Origin: Stentor coeruleus
Taxonomy: Eukaryota; Ciliophora; Heterotrichea; Heterotrichida; Stentoridae
DNA: 21,369 nt
Reading direction: 5' to 3'
Assembly: GCA_001970955.1 (NCBI GenBank)
Contig: MPUH01001195.1
Location: 1-21,369 of the forward strand
This document shows, in pieces, positions 1 to 8,318 of this stretch. The translations under genes were made by a program, and so were the position numbers. The notes under the pieces were generated by a model. It ran no database searches. It saw only the letters and a list, made by a program, of their open reading frames with translations, and had not been told where the DNA came from. How positions within the stretch are numbered: the stretch's first letter is position 1; each line of letters opens with the position of its first letter.

Positions 1-689
1 AAACTTTTATGTAGATATTTAGCCTTCATATTAATTTCAGTATGAATTAAAGCTATGCATAATGACATTTAAATTCAATAAATTATATAAACCTTATAAT
101 ATTTTTACCATATCATTTAACAAAAACTTCAATACTTTTCTCTTATATAAATTTTTATGCTTATCCATATCTAAAAAAAAAATTAAGTTTTATCATAAAG
201 ACATGCTTAAATAAAAAAATCCTTTTAGATTCATGCTTATACACCTTAACACAATTTTCACCCAAGCTATCATAAGATTTTGTTATAAAAAAGCAGAATT
301 TAATAAAAGTTTCTGTTAAAATATAAGCAAAATCAAATCAAAGTTCCAATAATCATCATAATAATAATATCTGGGCTTATCAAAAATATTTCATAATTCT
401 TACTCAATATAATACAATCAGAATTTAATATATAATCATCGACCCCTTCCTTTATTATTTGCATAACTCATTAAATCTAATAAATTCTACGTATCTTTTA
501 ATACACTTCTTATTTCTTTTCCTCTTTAAACACATTATTATTATAATCAATATAAAAACTATAATTTTAATCCAATACATGGTAAAATATGTTTCAACTA
601 TATTCAAAAAATTATAAAGTTTGAAATCTTAAATAATACAATATTACAAGCAAAGATACAAAAAATATTAATTTATGATATAAAAAAAT
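1..689. other. AT-rich stretch without a supported gene
   Basis: No convincing gene is visible upstream of the tRNA. The only item of note is a minus-strand ATG frame at 455-580. It would encode a 41-aa peptide with one hydrophobic segment (about residues 4-18) followed by a Lys/Arg-rich tail. A frame this short occurs easily by chance in DNA this rich in A and T, so it is not called as a gene. Confidence 0.5.
682..688 (-). terminator. Pol III T-run terminator of tRNA-Leu
   Basis: Seven consecutive T on the tRNA sense strand begin two bases after its 3' end. This is a standard RNA polymerase III termination signal. Confidence 0.75.
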
Positions 690-770
690 GGCAACTGTGG
701 GGATCGAACCCACGCGGCTATTCACCAGCAGATCTTAAGTCTGCCCCCTTAACCACTCGGGCAAATTGCC
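690..770 (-). tRNA. tRNA-Leu, anticodon UAA
   Basis: The reverse complement folds as a class II tRNA of 81 nt. A 7-bp acceptor stem pairs GGCAATT with AGTTGCC, with one G:U wobble. The anticodon stem GCAGA/TCTGC encloses the loop CTTAAGA, giving anticodon TAA (plus-strand positions 735-737). The variable region is long, as expected for Leu. The T arm is GTGGG-TTCGATC-CCCAC, and its GGTTCGATCC core is the B box. No intron is present and CCA is not encoded. It decodes UUA, a common codon in this AT-rich genome. The anticodon is not the UUA or CUA type expected of a stop-codon suppressor. Confidence 0.96.
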
Positions 771-920
771 TTCTTGGGTTATTCAATTTTTTCCAAAATA
801 TATCATCTTGTTTATACCTTTATCTTATTGAATTTTCAAATACTTATTTAATAAGCTATCTTTATATAATCAGAAATATATACCTAAAAAAAAACAAAAT
901 AATACACAATTTTATATTAA

Positions 921-2303
921 TTAATTAGATTTCTTATTTTTATTAGCTAACTTTGTATCAAGTTCAGATAATATCGATGTATAAGGGTTTTTAACATGGT
1001 TTGAAGGAGTTTTTAACCTGGTTATGCTAGTGAATCTATTTGTTTTTTCTAAAAATATAGACTGTAATCTAGGATTTGTGCTTATTGATTTCTTTTTAAG
1101 AGAGGATTTGCTTCCTTGTGGAGAATTTGAATTAGTATAATAAAAAGGTATAGGACTTTCTATGGGTATCCGATTTACACTTTGCCCTTTTTTACGTGTT
1201 TTTTCTGTGTTTAATTCTGAGCTGGGGTGTTTGGACATATCACTTTTCTCAGTTAGCAAATTTTCAAGCATGCTAGAATTCGCTTCCATAAAATAAATAC
1301 TTTTATCTTTGATTTCAGCGTTTGGGTTCAAGTTTTTAATATCTTTTTGTCCTTGTAAAGATTCTGATAAGTCTTTTATCATCTTTTTCATATCCGACAT
1401 CTCTTCATTCTTCACAGAAATTTTCCTTATACATTCCTCAGAGTCTTTCTGTATTTCTTCAATAGCATTACGCAATATTTTAATTTTATTTTTCGCACTT
1501 AATTTCCCAACTTCAATCTTTTTATTCAATATACTCAATTTTTGTAACCTCATTGAATACTCAATCTGCCTTTTTCTTTCAAAATCTTCATTATTATCTT
1601 TATCATAAAACTTATAAACTGTTTCTAATTGGGCGAGTTTCATAGCTAATTCTTGTTCATTAATAGCATTTTTTTTATTATTCTCCTGTTCTTTATCCAT
1701 ATCATATTTAATCTGTCGAATATTTTCAGTCATATCAATTAGCATAGCCATAAGATGATTAGATTCTTTTCTATTTAAATCATTTGTACTATGACTCGTA
1801 GCTATAATTATCCCTTTATCATTTTCTGCAAGTTTAGTCTTAGTTTGGGTTATTTTATTAGTTAAATCTTGAACTTTAATTTCTTTTTGTTTGATTTTGT
1901 CTCTTAATCTTATCATAAACTCATAGTCAAAAACCTTATCGTAAGTGTTTTTTATAGTTAAATATTCGTTTGATAAAGACTTTTTGCAAGATTTACGACC
2001 ACTTTTTATCGACTTTGGCTTTCGGGATTGAAGTTTTTTTATTTTTTCTTTGAGTAGAGTTATTTGGTATTTTAAAGATGAGTTTTCATTGATTAATGTG
2101 CTGAGTTTGTCTGAAGATGAGGATTTTGATAGGATTTTTATGTTTGAAGATGTGTCAATGTTAGATATTGAGCTGGATTTTAAAGAGTTTGTTATATTAG
2201 GATTTGATAGGTTATTTGATGTTACAAGCTTTTCTGATAGGGTTTTAGCAGCTGGTTCATCATCAAAATCATCTTCATATGTATAGGTATAATCATCTTG
2301 CAT
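921..2303 (-). CDS. 460-aa coiled-coil protein with acidic N-terminal motif
   Basis: I do not recognise a family. The protein starts with an acidic, aromatic motif (YEDDFDDE, about residues 9-16) and then a Ser/Asn-rich low-complexity stretch (about 25-65). Heptad-like, Lys/Glu-rich coiled coil covers about residues 70-105 and 128-325. The last 90 residues are basic and Ser-rich and contain short PIESPIPF- and RLKTPS-like segments that could be phosphorylated. There is no signal peptide or membrane segment. Short acidic YxDDF motifs next to coiled coils are common in ciliary and centrosomal proteins, so a basal-body or cilium scaffold is a reasonable guess but only an inference. The first ATG is used and the stop is TAA. 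A plus-strand frame inside it is a shadow. Confidence 0.85.
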   Translation of the reverse strand: MQDDYTYTYEDDFDDEPAAKTLSEKLVTSNNLSNPNITNSLKSSSISNIDTSSNIKILSKSSSSDKLSTLINENSSLKYQITLLKEKIKKLQSRKPKSIKSGRKSCKKSLSNEYLTIKNTYDKVFDYEFMIRLRDKIKQKEIKVQDLTNKITQTKTKLAENDKGIIIATSHSTNDLNRKESNHLMAMLIDMTENIRQIKYDMDKEQENNKKNAINEQELAMKLAQLETVYKFYDKDNNEDFERKRQIEYSMRLQKLSILNKKIEVGKLSAKNKIKILRNAIEEIQKDSEECIRKISVKNEEMSDMKKMIKDLSESLQGQKDIKNLNPNAEIKDKSIYFMEANSSMLENLLTEKSDMSKHPSSELNTEKTRKKGQSVNRIPIESPIPFYYTNSNSPQGSKSSLKKKSISTNPRLQSIFLEKTNRFTSITRLKTPSNHVKNPYTSILSELDTKLANKNKKSN

Positions 2304-2549
2304 ATAATAACAATATTTAACTTTTTAGAAATATAGTAAGTTTAGTATAGATAATAAGTAGGTTTTTAAAATTGAATATAATGCAATTTTAGATAATTAA
2401 AGAAAGGTGATTTTTAGAACTTGTGGTTGATGAGGCTTACTTGGTTTTAAATAAGAATCAGATGATATTTTAGTTAAATCATCATGTATATTAATGCAAA
2501 AATATTATAAAAATCAATTAGTAACTCTAGTGGGAGTTTTTATTTTCAA

Positions 2550-3010
2550 TTAATTTATTAGCCTCAGTAAAAAATAAATGCTTGATGCAGTATCCAGTAG
2601 ACGCTTCACAGAGAAAGAATATTTTAAATCCCACTTTTTTGGTTTCATTGGGAGGTATTGTTTTAATTTGCATCTCCCTGTGTATCCTATCAAAGATTCA
2701 TCTATTGATAGTTTATTTATAAGTTTATATGTTTTATTTGAGAGCATATTGATCTTTTCAGAGAGAGATTTTTTATCTTGCAAAGTTTGTCATCCAGATC
2801 TTTTTTTCTAAAGCTAAGAAGCTTATTTATTGCAATAAATCTATTGCATAATATGATATTTTTGATTAGGTTTGACTACCATATATCATGTAATTCCCAG
2901 TGAAATTTGAAGTTAAGCTTTTCGATTTATGCCCATCAATAAAATGACCCCAAAGGTATGCCTGAAGTTCTTCAATATCATATCCTTCTACGATTCCATC
3001 ACATTTTTTG
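2550..3010 (-). pseudogene. piggyBac-type transposase remnant (DDE_Tnp_1_7)
   Basis: A minus-strand frame (2550-2783) contains LSIDESLIGYTGRCKLKQYL followed by PMKPKKWDLK. This is the hallmark block of piggyBac transposases around the first catalytic Asp (SIDE...GR...KQY.P.KP.KWG.K). Upstream, in shifted frames, come DLDDKLCKIKNL (the D-K-KI region before the catalytic core) and, near 2930-3005, EELQAYL joined by a one-base shift to GVILLMGINRK, matching the conserved AFLGxxxxMGI block. The order of blocks is correct for one transposase on this strand. Several frameshifts and stops separate them, and the second and third catalytic Asp regions are not visible, so the copy is dead and truncated. 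The 60-codon ATG frame at 3044-3226 may be its N-terminal part but shows no recognisable motif. No terminal inverted repeats or TTAA target duplications were identified. Confidence 0.8.
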
Positions 3011-3492
3011 CTGTGGCTTCATAGTAGTTTTATTTATTTTACCTTATAACATCAAGGGTAAATTCTTTACCAAGAAATATCTGAAGATTAAGGGCTCATT
3101 ATCTGCAAATATCCTAGACAGTGCTAAATCTTGTGAACTTCTTACAGGAAATTCCCATCTGATGGTATAAATACTTTCCACCTTTAAAAAAGAAATATCT
3201 GAAGTTCTTCCAACAAACTTATCCATTTATTTAATGACAAATATGCAGAGAAACTTATATATAGGGTCATATATTTCATATAAAGAGTTAAGGTAATAAA
3301 ATTGAATTTTCATAATTTGGATAAAAATCAAACTTTATAGTAAATTCAGTCTTAATACTTCATTTGTAAAATAATATAATAAAATACAAAACCATAAACA
3401 TTATTCTTATCTTTGCAATATATTGTTTAATCTATAAATATGTAGCTAATAAATCTAAGAATATCTTATAAGAATTATCATTTTTTTATCTA
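3011..3492. other. Intergenic region beside the transposase remnant
   Basis: No intact gene is visible. The minus-strand 60-codon frame at 3044-3226 has no known motif and may belong to the same decayed transposon. The 15-nt string aagaaatatctgaag occurs twice here (near 3072 and 3190), and ctgaagttcttc recurs near 2961 and 3200. That hints at small duplications within the decayed element. Confidence 0.4.
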
Positions 3493-3912
3493 CTATGAAT
3501 TATAGTAAGCTTTAGTACTAGAAACTGTCATCACTTCTAGCATAAAAGGAAAGAAAATAGTAAAAAACCATATTGCCCAAATACCAGTGTAATCCCAGTC
3601 ATCTAGTATAAACCAACTTGTAATTACCGTACCAAACAGATGAAATATTATCTGCACCAAATTCATATTGTCAAACAACAGCGAATATCCCATAAACAAC
3701 ACAAAAATTTCAAAAATTTCCATACAAAGAGAAAGCACAACACATGCAAAAATCGATGCTTTAGCTCTTAACTCCTCATCACTTGAATATCCACTCGGTA
3801 AGCCAGTTTTAAGATTCTGCTCATACGTCCAAAACAAAGTTATCATCATAATAACATGTGAAATACACGATATGAACTTTGCCGGGGCAATAGTTTCGCT
3901 TGCAACTCCCAT
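3493..3912 (-). CDS. TMEM107: TMEM107-like ciliary transition-zone protein
   Basis: This 139-aa protein has four hydrophobic segments (about residues 11-28, 52-74, 84-102 and 109-128). Its length and layout match TMEM107 (about 140 aa in vertebrates). Recognisable blocks include PAKFISCISHVIMMITLFW near the N terminus (human TMEM107 has PSRFLTLLAHLVVVITLFW), the FILDDWDYTGIW segment before TM4, and an acidic residue within TM4 (FMLEV). TMEM107 belongs to the MKS module of the ciliary transition zone, where it helps gate membrane-protein entry into the cilium. The first ATG is used and the stop is TAG. Both neighbouring genes are on the same strand but well separated, so each is probably transcribed alone. 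Presence of this gene supports a ciliated organism. Confidence 0.85.
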   Translation of the reverse strand: MGVASETIAPAKFISCISHVIMMITLFWTYEQNLKTGLPSGYSSDEELRAKASIFACVVLSLCMEIFEIFVLFMGYSLLFDNMNLVQIIFHLFGTVITSWFILDDWDYTGIWAIWFFTIFFPFMLEVMTVSSTKAYYNS

Positions 3913-4294
3913 TTTTTATAGTATTTCAAGCTAATTTTTTCATATAAACTTAGGAATATATATAATTATATTTCATGTAATAAATAAAAACAGTACTGAA
4001 GATTTGTTTTTCAATTTTCCTAAATGAAATCAAGAATATATTGTATACTAAAAATATATTAATTATATAGATTAGTATATAAGAAAGAGTAAAAGTTTGA
4101 GATTGAAATAAGCATGCAGATTGAAAAATCAATGCGGACAATTTGTTTTTAATAAAAAATTAAGTTGTAGTTATAATCCAAAAGAAGGAAAATTATAAAA
4201 ATAAGTTTTTTAGGGAATATTTTATGAAGGGCGCACTTAAAATTGAACCTTTCTGATTATTGGAATGAATATTAGCAGAAGGTTAATGACCTGA
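3913..4294. other. Intergenic region upstream of the TMEM107-like gene
   Basis: No supported gene is visible. The stretch presumably holds the promoter of the minus-strand TMEM107-like gene. A 63-codon minus-strand frame at 3950-4141 is hydrophobic and Ile-rich and shows no family features. It is treated as chance. Confidence 0.4.
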
Positions 4295-4576
4295 AATCAC
4301 AAAGGAGGATGGGAAAAAAGAATTGAGAATGATGCTGAAGTAAAGATTTTTAATGGAATATTAAGATATAATTATGCGAAGGATATTGATTTTATAAGCT
4401 AGGATAGTATAGTGAGTATAATTAAATTCTAAGAGTTTGTATGTAGCTTTTTGATTAGAGAATTAATATTTGAAGTTTTGAATAGGTTAAGAATTATGAA
4501 TGATATATTTTATGTTATCAAAGAAGATTAAAATTATTATAAGTCTGAGGGTATCTTTTTGAATATATTTCCCTGA
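4295..4576 (+). pseudogene. Possible decayed protein-coding stretch
   Basis: One plus-strand frame runs for 93 codons with only three interruptions (TAG at 4400, TAA at 4430, TAA at 4529) before a TGA at 4574. Between the stops the translation looks protein-like, for example AEVKIFNGILRYNYAKDIDF and IRELIFEVLNRLRIMNDIFY. There is no ATG at a sensible place, and no 15-nt GT-AG intron removes the stops. I do not recognise the family. The stops could have arisen from CAA or CAG codons by C-to-T changes. Chance is not excluded. Confidence 0.4.
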
Positions 4577-4745
4577 TACTGAGTTTTTTTTAAATCAGTT
4601 TAAATCTAACTTATAGTTATTATTAGTCTTTAAAAAATCCTCAGTACCATTTTATCTTAAATTCAAAATCAATATAATTATCATTTATATTTCAAACTAT
4701 ATTTTCAAATCTTCTAAACATAAAACTTTTATAATTAGACGATTA

Positions 4746-6959
4746 TTATATAGAAGTTTGGATTTTTTTATATCTTTTTGGATTTATTTCCATAACATTT
4801 TTAAATGTAGCTCTTCGTTTTCTTTTATCACCCCAAAACTCTAAATTATTTTTTAGTTGGCCAAGGACAAATTTGCTAACTGTTTCGCTTTGTAAATNAT
4901 TTTTTAGTTGGCCAAGGACAAATTTGCTAACTGTTTCGCTTTGTAAATAAAAACACCAAATTTCATATAAAGGTAAGCAAATATTCTTAATAAACCCAGC
5001 TTGGCTTTTTGAAATATCAGTGTTTTCCCTATCACAATACATTGAAATTGGTTGATTACGTTGTTTTTCTATATCCCCTTGTCTAAAAAATTCCTCACAT
5101 ACCATCATACTCCATTTTTCATGTAAATCGTAATCTTTGGCACTATGGCCGATATCTGCACATTTTAAAGACATTCCTAATATTTGGCATTTATCTTCAA
5201 ATATAGAAACGTTTATGTTTGATAGGATTTGTACTCGAGTTTTGAATTTACCTAAAATATCGAAATGCTTTGACATGTCGGTTTCAAGAATCATTTCGAT
5301 AATAATTTTTCTTAACTTTACCCAGTCTTCTGGAAGGGTATTTTTAAAAATATTAAATTCTTCGATATTGAGCAATTTAAATATTTTTGCTGTATGCATG
5401 TTCTCAAGCACAGAGTTATCATTATACCTAATAGCAAGCTTATCCCTATTATTAACCAAAAACCTGTTCGTAAGCGCTTTATGACCTACATCATGGCCAA
5501 GTGCAGAAACAACACAAGAAACCATATCACTCTGATTCAAACTCTTAGCCAAATCGCTTTGTAGTACAAAAAATAATTGTGTATGCAAAACATCTGCAGC
5601 ATGACATGCATTATGATATGGATTTTCCTCATAACCTCGTTCAAGTTTCTGAAAAAAAGCATCCGAACATTCTTTATCAATTCCTAAAAACTCATTCAAT
5701 CGCCACTTTTCAAATAAATATTTCCCAGCAATTCCCACACTTTGCCCAGTTGTATTATAAACAAACCATATATCAAAACTCCAATTTTTCCCTAACTGTG
5801 ACAAAACACTTTCTAGTTTTTCTATACCATAATTTCTAAAAGGAAAAACTTTTTCATGATTTTTAAGCTCAAAAACTGTAACTTCAGTCACTGCTGATCG
5901 TTCTGGAGGAATTGCAAAGGATATTTTAAGATAATTTTGATTTATAAATTCTTTATCTTCTGGGTCTATGCTAGGTCTTGGCTCAGCTTTGACTTCTTTT
6001 AATAAACTTGTTTTGCCGATTTGCTTTTTGATATGGTCGATTTCGATTTGAGCGAGTTTTAGGTTTTGCTTTATATCTTTGAAGAAAATTACAGAGCAAG
6101 CGTGTTTTAAAGCTTTTTTGATTTTATCACAAGATTGGATGAGATGCTCGGTATCGGTTTGGTAGTTGTTTTCAAAATCCTCATCACGGTTTGGTATTGT
6201 ATTTTTATAGGAACACTCGTTTTTTAGGTTGATATAAAAAGATTTTTTAAGATTCAACTCATTGTGCTGAGTATCTATAACTTGGAGGATAATGAAAAAA
6301 ATAATAACGAAAATTTCATTGTAGTTACTAAGGTTGCAAGCTTTATCGCTTCCAAGTGTTGCAGCTATATATTCCAAAATCAGAAAAGTGCTAATAAGTA
6401 AAATAGCGACAAAATTTTGACAAAGAACATGTTTCAATGTAATAGAATAAGCTATTATGGCAATGTTCATAGGCAGATTATACTCTGATTGGTCTGTTTC
6501 ATTTATCGAATTAAGAACATATGCATTACCAATAATCAAGTAAGTATATACAAATAAACTTAATCCTAAATAAATACATCTGATGTGTTTGATAAAAATT
6601 TCAGGATACTTCAGTAGAGGTAAAGCGCTTAGTGACAATACAACCAAGCTGATATTCCAGGATATATGAAAAATCAAATGATTCCAACACATTTTGTTGT
6701 TATTATAAGCAATAACTGAAAATATTAGGTAACAAGCACAAGTTAAACATAAGTTTAGATAAAAAATCAAAAGTTTGCGATATAGGCCATCAGATAATTT
6801 TTTTCCTTGTTTATCAAAGTAAAGGTACTTCATATACAAGATGTTCATACTCTGTTCATGGAAATTTAAAAGATTTGGATCTAATGGAAGTTGGAGTTTT
6901 TCATCTTCTAGTGATTTATTCACTCTAAAGGATCTTACTTCATCGTATTCTTCAACCAT
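4746..6959 (-). CDS. Membrane-anchored 3',5'-cyclic nucleotide phosphodiesterase (class I)
   Basis: The protein hydrolyses cAMP and/or cGMP. An N-terminal region of about six hydrophobic segments (roughly residues 62-86, 94-113, 126-147, 163-177, 180-200 and 214-229) is followed by a linker and a C-terminal PDEase_I domain (about 440-720). Catalytic metal-binding signatures are present: YHNACHAADV (448-457), HDVGH (489-493) and the CADIGH Asp (602). The invariant purine-binding Gln lies in SQAGFI (653). Multi-TM PDEs of this layout are typical of ciliates and apicomplexans. The conserved HxGxxN Gly is Ala here (HKALTN). The displayed reading has 737 codons, but 17 of these come from a duplicated 50-bp segment plus one n near the C terminus (4848-4948). 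The real protein should be about 720 aa. Nucleotide specificity cannot be read from the sequence. The stop is TAA. Confidence 0.93.
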   Translation of the reverse strand: MVEEYDEVRSFRVNKSLEDEKLQLPLDPNLLNFHEQSMNILYMKYLYFDKQGKKLSDGLYRKLLIFYLNLCLTCACYLIFSVIAYNNNKMCWNHLIFHISWNISLVVLSLSALPLLKYPEIFIKHIRCIYLGLSLFVYTYLIIGNAYVLNSINETDQSEYNLPMNIAIIAYSITLKHVLCQNFVAILLISTFLILEYIAATLGSDKACNLSNYNEIFVIIFFIILQVIDTQHNELNLKKSFYINLKNECSYKNTIPNRDEDFENNYQTDTEHLIQSCDKIKKALKHACSVIFFKDIKQNLKLAQIEIDHIKKQIGKTSLLKEVKAEPRPSIDPEDKEFINQNYLKISFAIPPERSAVTEVTVFELKNHEKVFPFRNYGIEKLESVLSQLGKNWSFDIWFVYNTTGQSVGIAGKYLFEKWRLNEFLGIDKECSDAFFQKLERGYEENPYHNACHAADVLHTQLFFVLQSDLAKSLNQSDMVSCVVSALGHDVGHKALTNRFLVNNRDKLAIRYNDNSVLENMHTAKIFKLLNIEEFNIFKNTLPEDWVKLRKIIIEMILETDMSKHFDILGKFKTRVQILSNINVSIFEDKCQILGMSLKCADIGHSAKDYDLHEKWSMMVCEEFFRQGDIEKQRNQPISMYCDRENTDISKSQAGFIKNICLPLYEIWCFYLQSETVSKFVLGQLKNXLQSETVSKFVLGQLKNNLEFWGDKRKRRATFKNVMEINPKRYKKIQTSI
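4848..4948. repeat. Perfect 50-bp direct duplication around a single n
   Basis: Positions 4848-4897 and 4899-4948 are identical and separated only by the n at 4898. The 51-bp insertion is a multiple of three, so the phosphodiesterase frame stays open and KFVLGQLKN appears twice. This is best explained as two overlapping contig ends placed side by side rather than merged. Confidence 0.9.
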
Positions 6960-8318
6960 ATTTTATACTTTTTAAATAAAGATCACATATGGAATTGTAT
7001 AATTGGGTTGTTTATTGTTTATGGGTTATTAGTATATAATGGCAGACTTTTTAAGTAAAAAAACACTTATAACAACTTTTTAGAAAAGTATTATTTTTAA
7101 TGATTTATTCTTGAACATTTTCCGAGCATTGAATCGTATAATTTTGTAATGATATGATTATAAAAATGCTAAAATATTAGTAATTCCTATAGATTTTGTG
7201 TTTAGGGAAGGTTTAAATATATTTATAAATATTTGTAGGGGAGATATTTGAATAGAATCTTTTAATAGAACTTATATTTCTATTATCAAAAAAAGCTAAA
7301 AAAAATTTATTACTATCCAACTTAAGAGGCGGGAGATTTTCTTCTTAATTACAAAGCTTATTAACTTCTTAATTAAAATAATTTATGATATCTATTTGCC
7401 TACTTTTTTTGTGAAAATCAGCCAACATGAAATCATGAATATTCTCCAAGGTGTTTGTGATCTTAATCAATTTTTCGTTTCCATGCTTGGCAGAGTAAAC
7501 TTTAAACATTGAATAAATTAAATTCTTAAATTTTATTTTCTACATCATCGAACCATAGATTGAAATTTGTCAATTTTTTAATGAATCATACTAGTAAAGC
7601 TTAGAATTAAAATCAATATTGGCTGTTTTAATAATTGAACCAGCTATGGAGATATTAATAAATTGTAATCTTTGAAACTAAATCATACCGTATCAGTTAT
7701 TTCATCATTTCATTTTCAGATTTTATTTTATATCTTTTATCACTTTTACAATATTAATAAGATTGAATAAATTAATCTTTTCTTTTATATAAATAGTTTT
7801 ATATTTATAAATACTATTTTTTTCAGCTGCATTTCTTCTGTCTTCACTATTTCAATTATTAGAATCAATAAAATCTTGTCTTTTAGTGGAAGTTCTTTTA
7901 AATAAACTTTAGTCATGATTATAATGCGGAACTTAAATGAAATAAATATGTTTATTTTAGGAAAATTTCAAAAATTTTATCCAACTTCCATTATTAAGAC
8001 TTGTATCCAACTTAAAAATCAAAAAAAATATCATAAAATCATGATAAAAAACCTAGTTGAAAAAATGTCCAATACAAAAGAATACTCTTATTAATATTTA
8101 ATCCTCCTTCAAAATTCCAGCTTTTATTTGCATATTCTTAAATCAGATCCCTCAAAATCTTTTCCAACATAATTTTCTTAATCCTACACTTTTCAAAATC
8201 AATATTCCATAACATAATCCCTCCTTTTCCAAATCTTTAATTCCTAAAAGTCACATAACCAAAGCATAATTCTTTCAATAAGCATAAAATCAAAAAAAAA
8301 AACTAATAAATTATAACA
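6960..8318. other. 1.36-kb intergenic region with coding-like debris
   Basis: The stretch separates the divergent phosphodiesterase (minus) and CFAP100-like (plus) genes, so it holds both promoters. On the minus strand, between about 7369 and 7690, shifted frames read as protein-like text. One is an ATG frame of 46 aa (7369-7509, beginning MFKVYSAKHGNEKL). Upstream of it are WFDDVENKI and INISIAGSIIKTANIDFNSK in other frames, broken by stops and a shift. This could be a decayed gene of unknown family. The last 220 bp before the CFAP100 start are C-rich and almost G-free on the plus strand. Confidence 0.35.

Noticed and set aside
690..770. tRNA that might be a stop-codon suppressor, because the anticodon loop contains TTAA
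   Set aside because: Placing U33 and the loop correctly gives anticodon UAA, which reads the Leu codon UUA, and the arm structure is that of tRNA-Leu.
2958..3170. 70-codon plus-strand frame, hydrophobic and Cys-containing
   Set aside because: It lies opposite the piggyBac remnant, whose minus-strand blocks explain part of the region. No independent motif was seen.
5137..5839. Two plus-strand frames within the phosphodiesterase gene
   Set aside because: They are antisense to the well-supported catalytic domain and show no family features.
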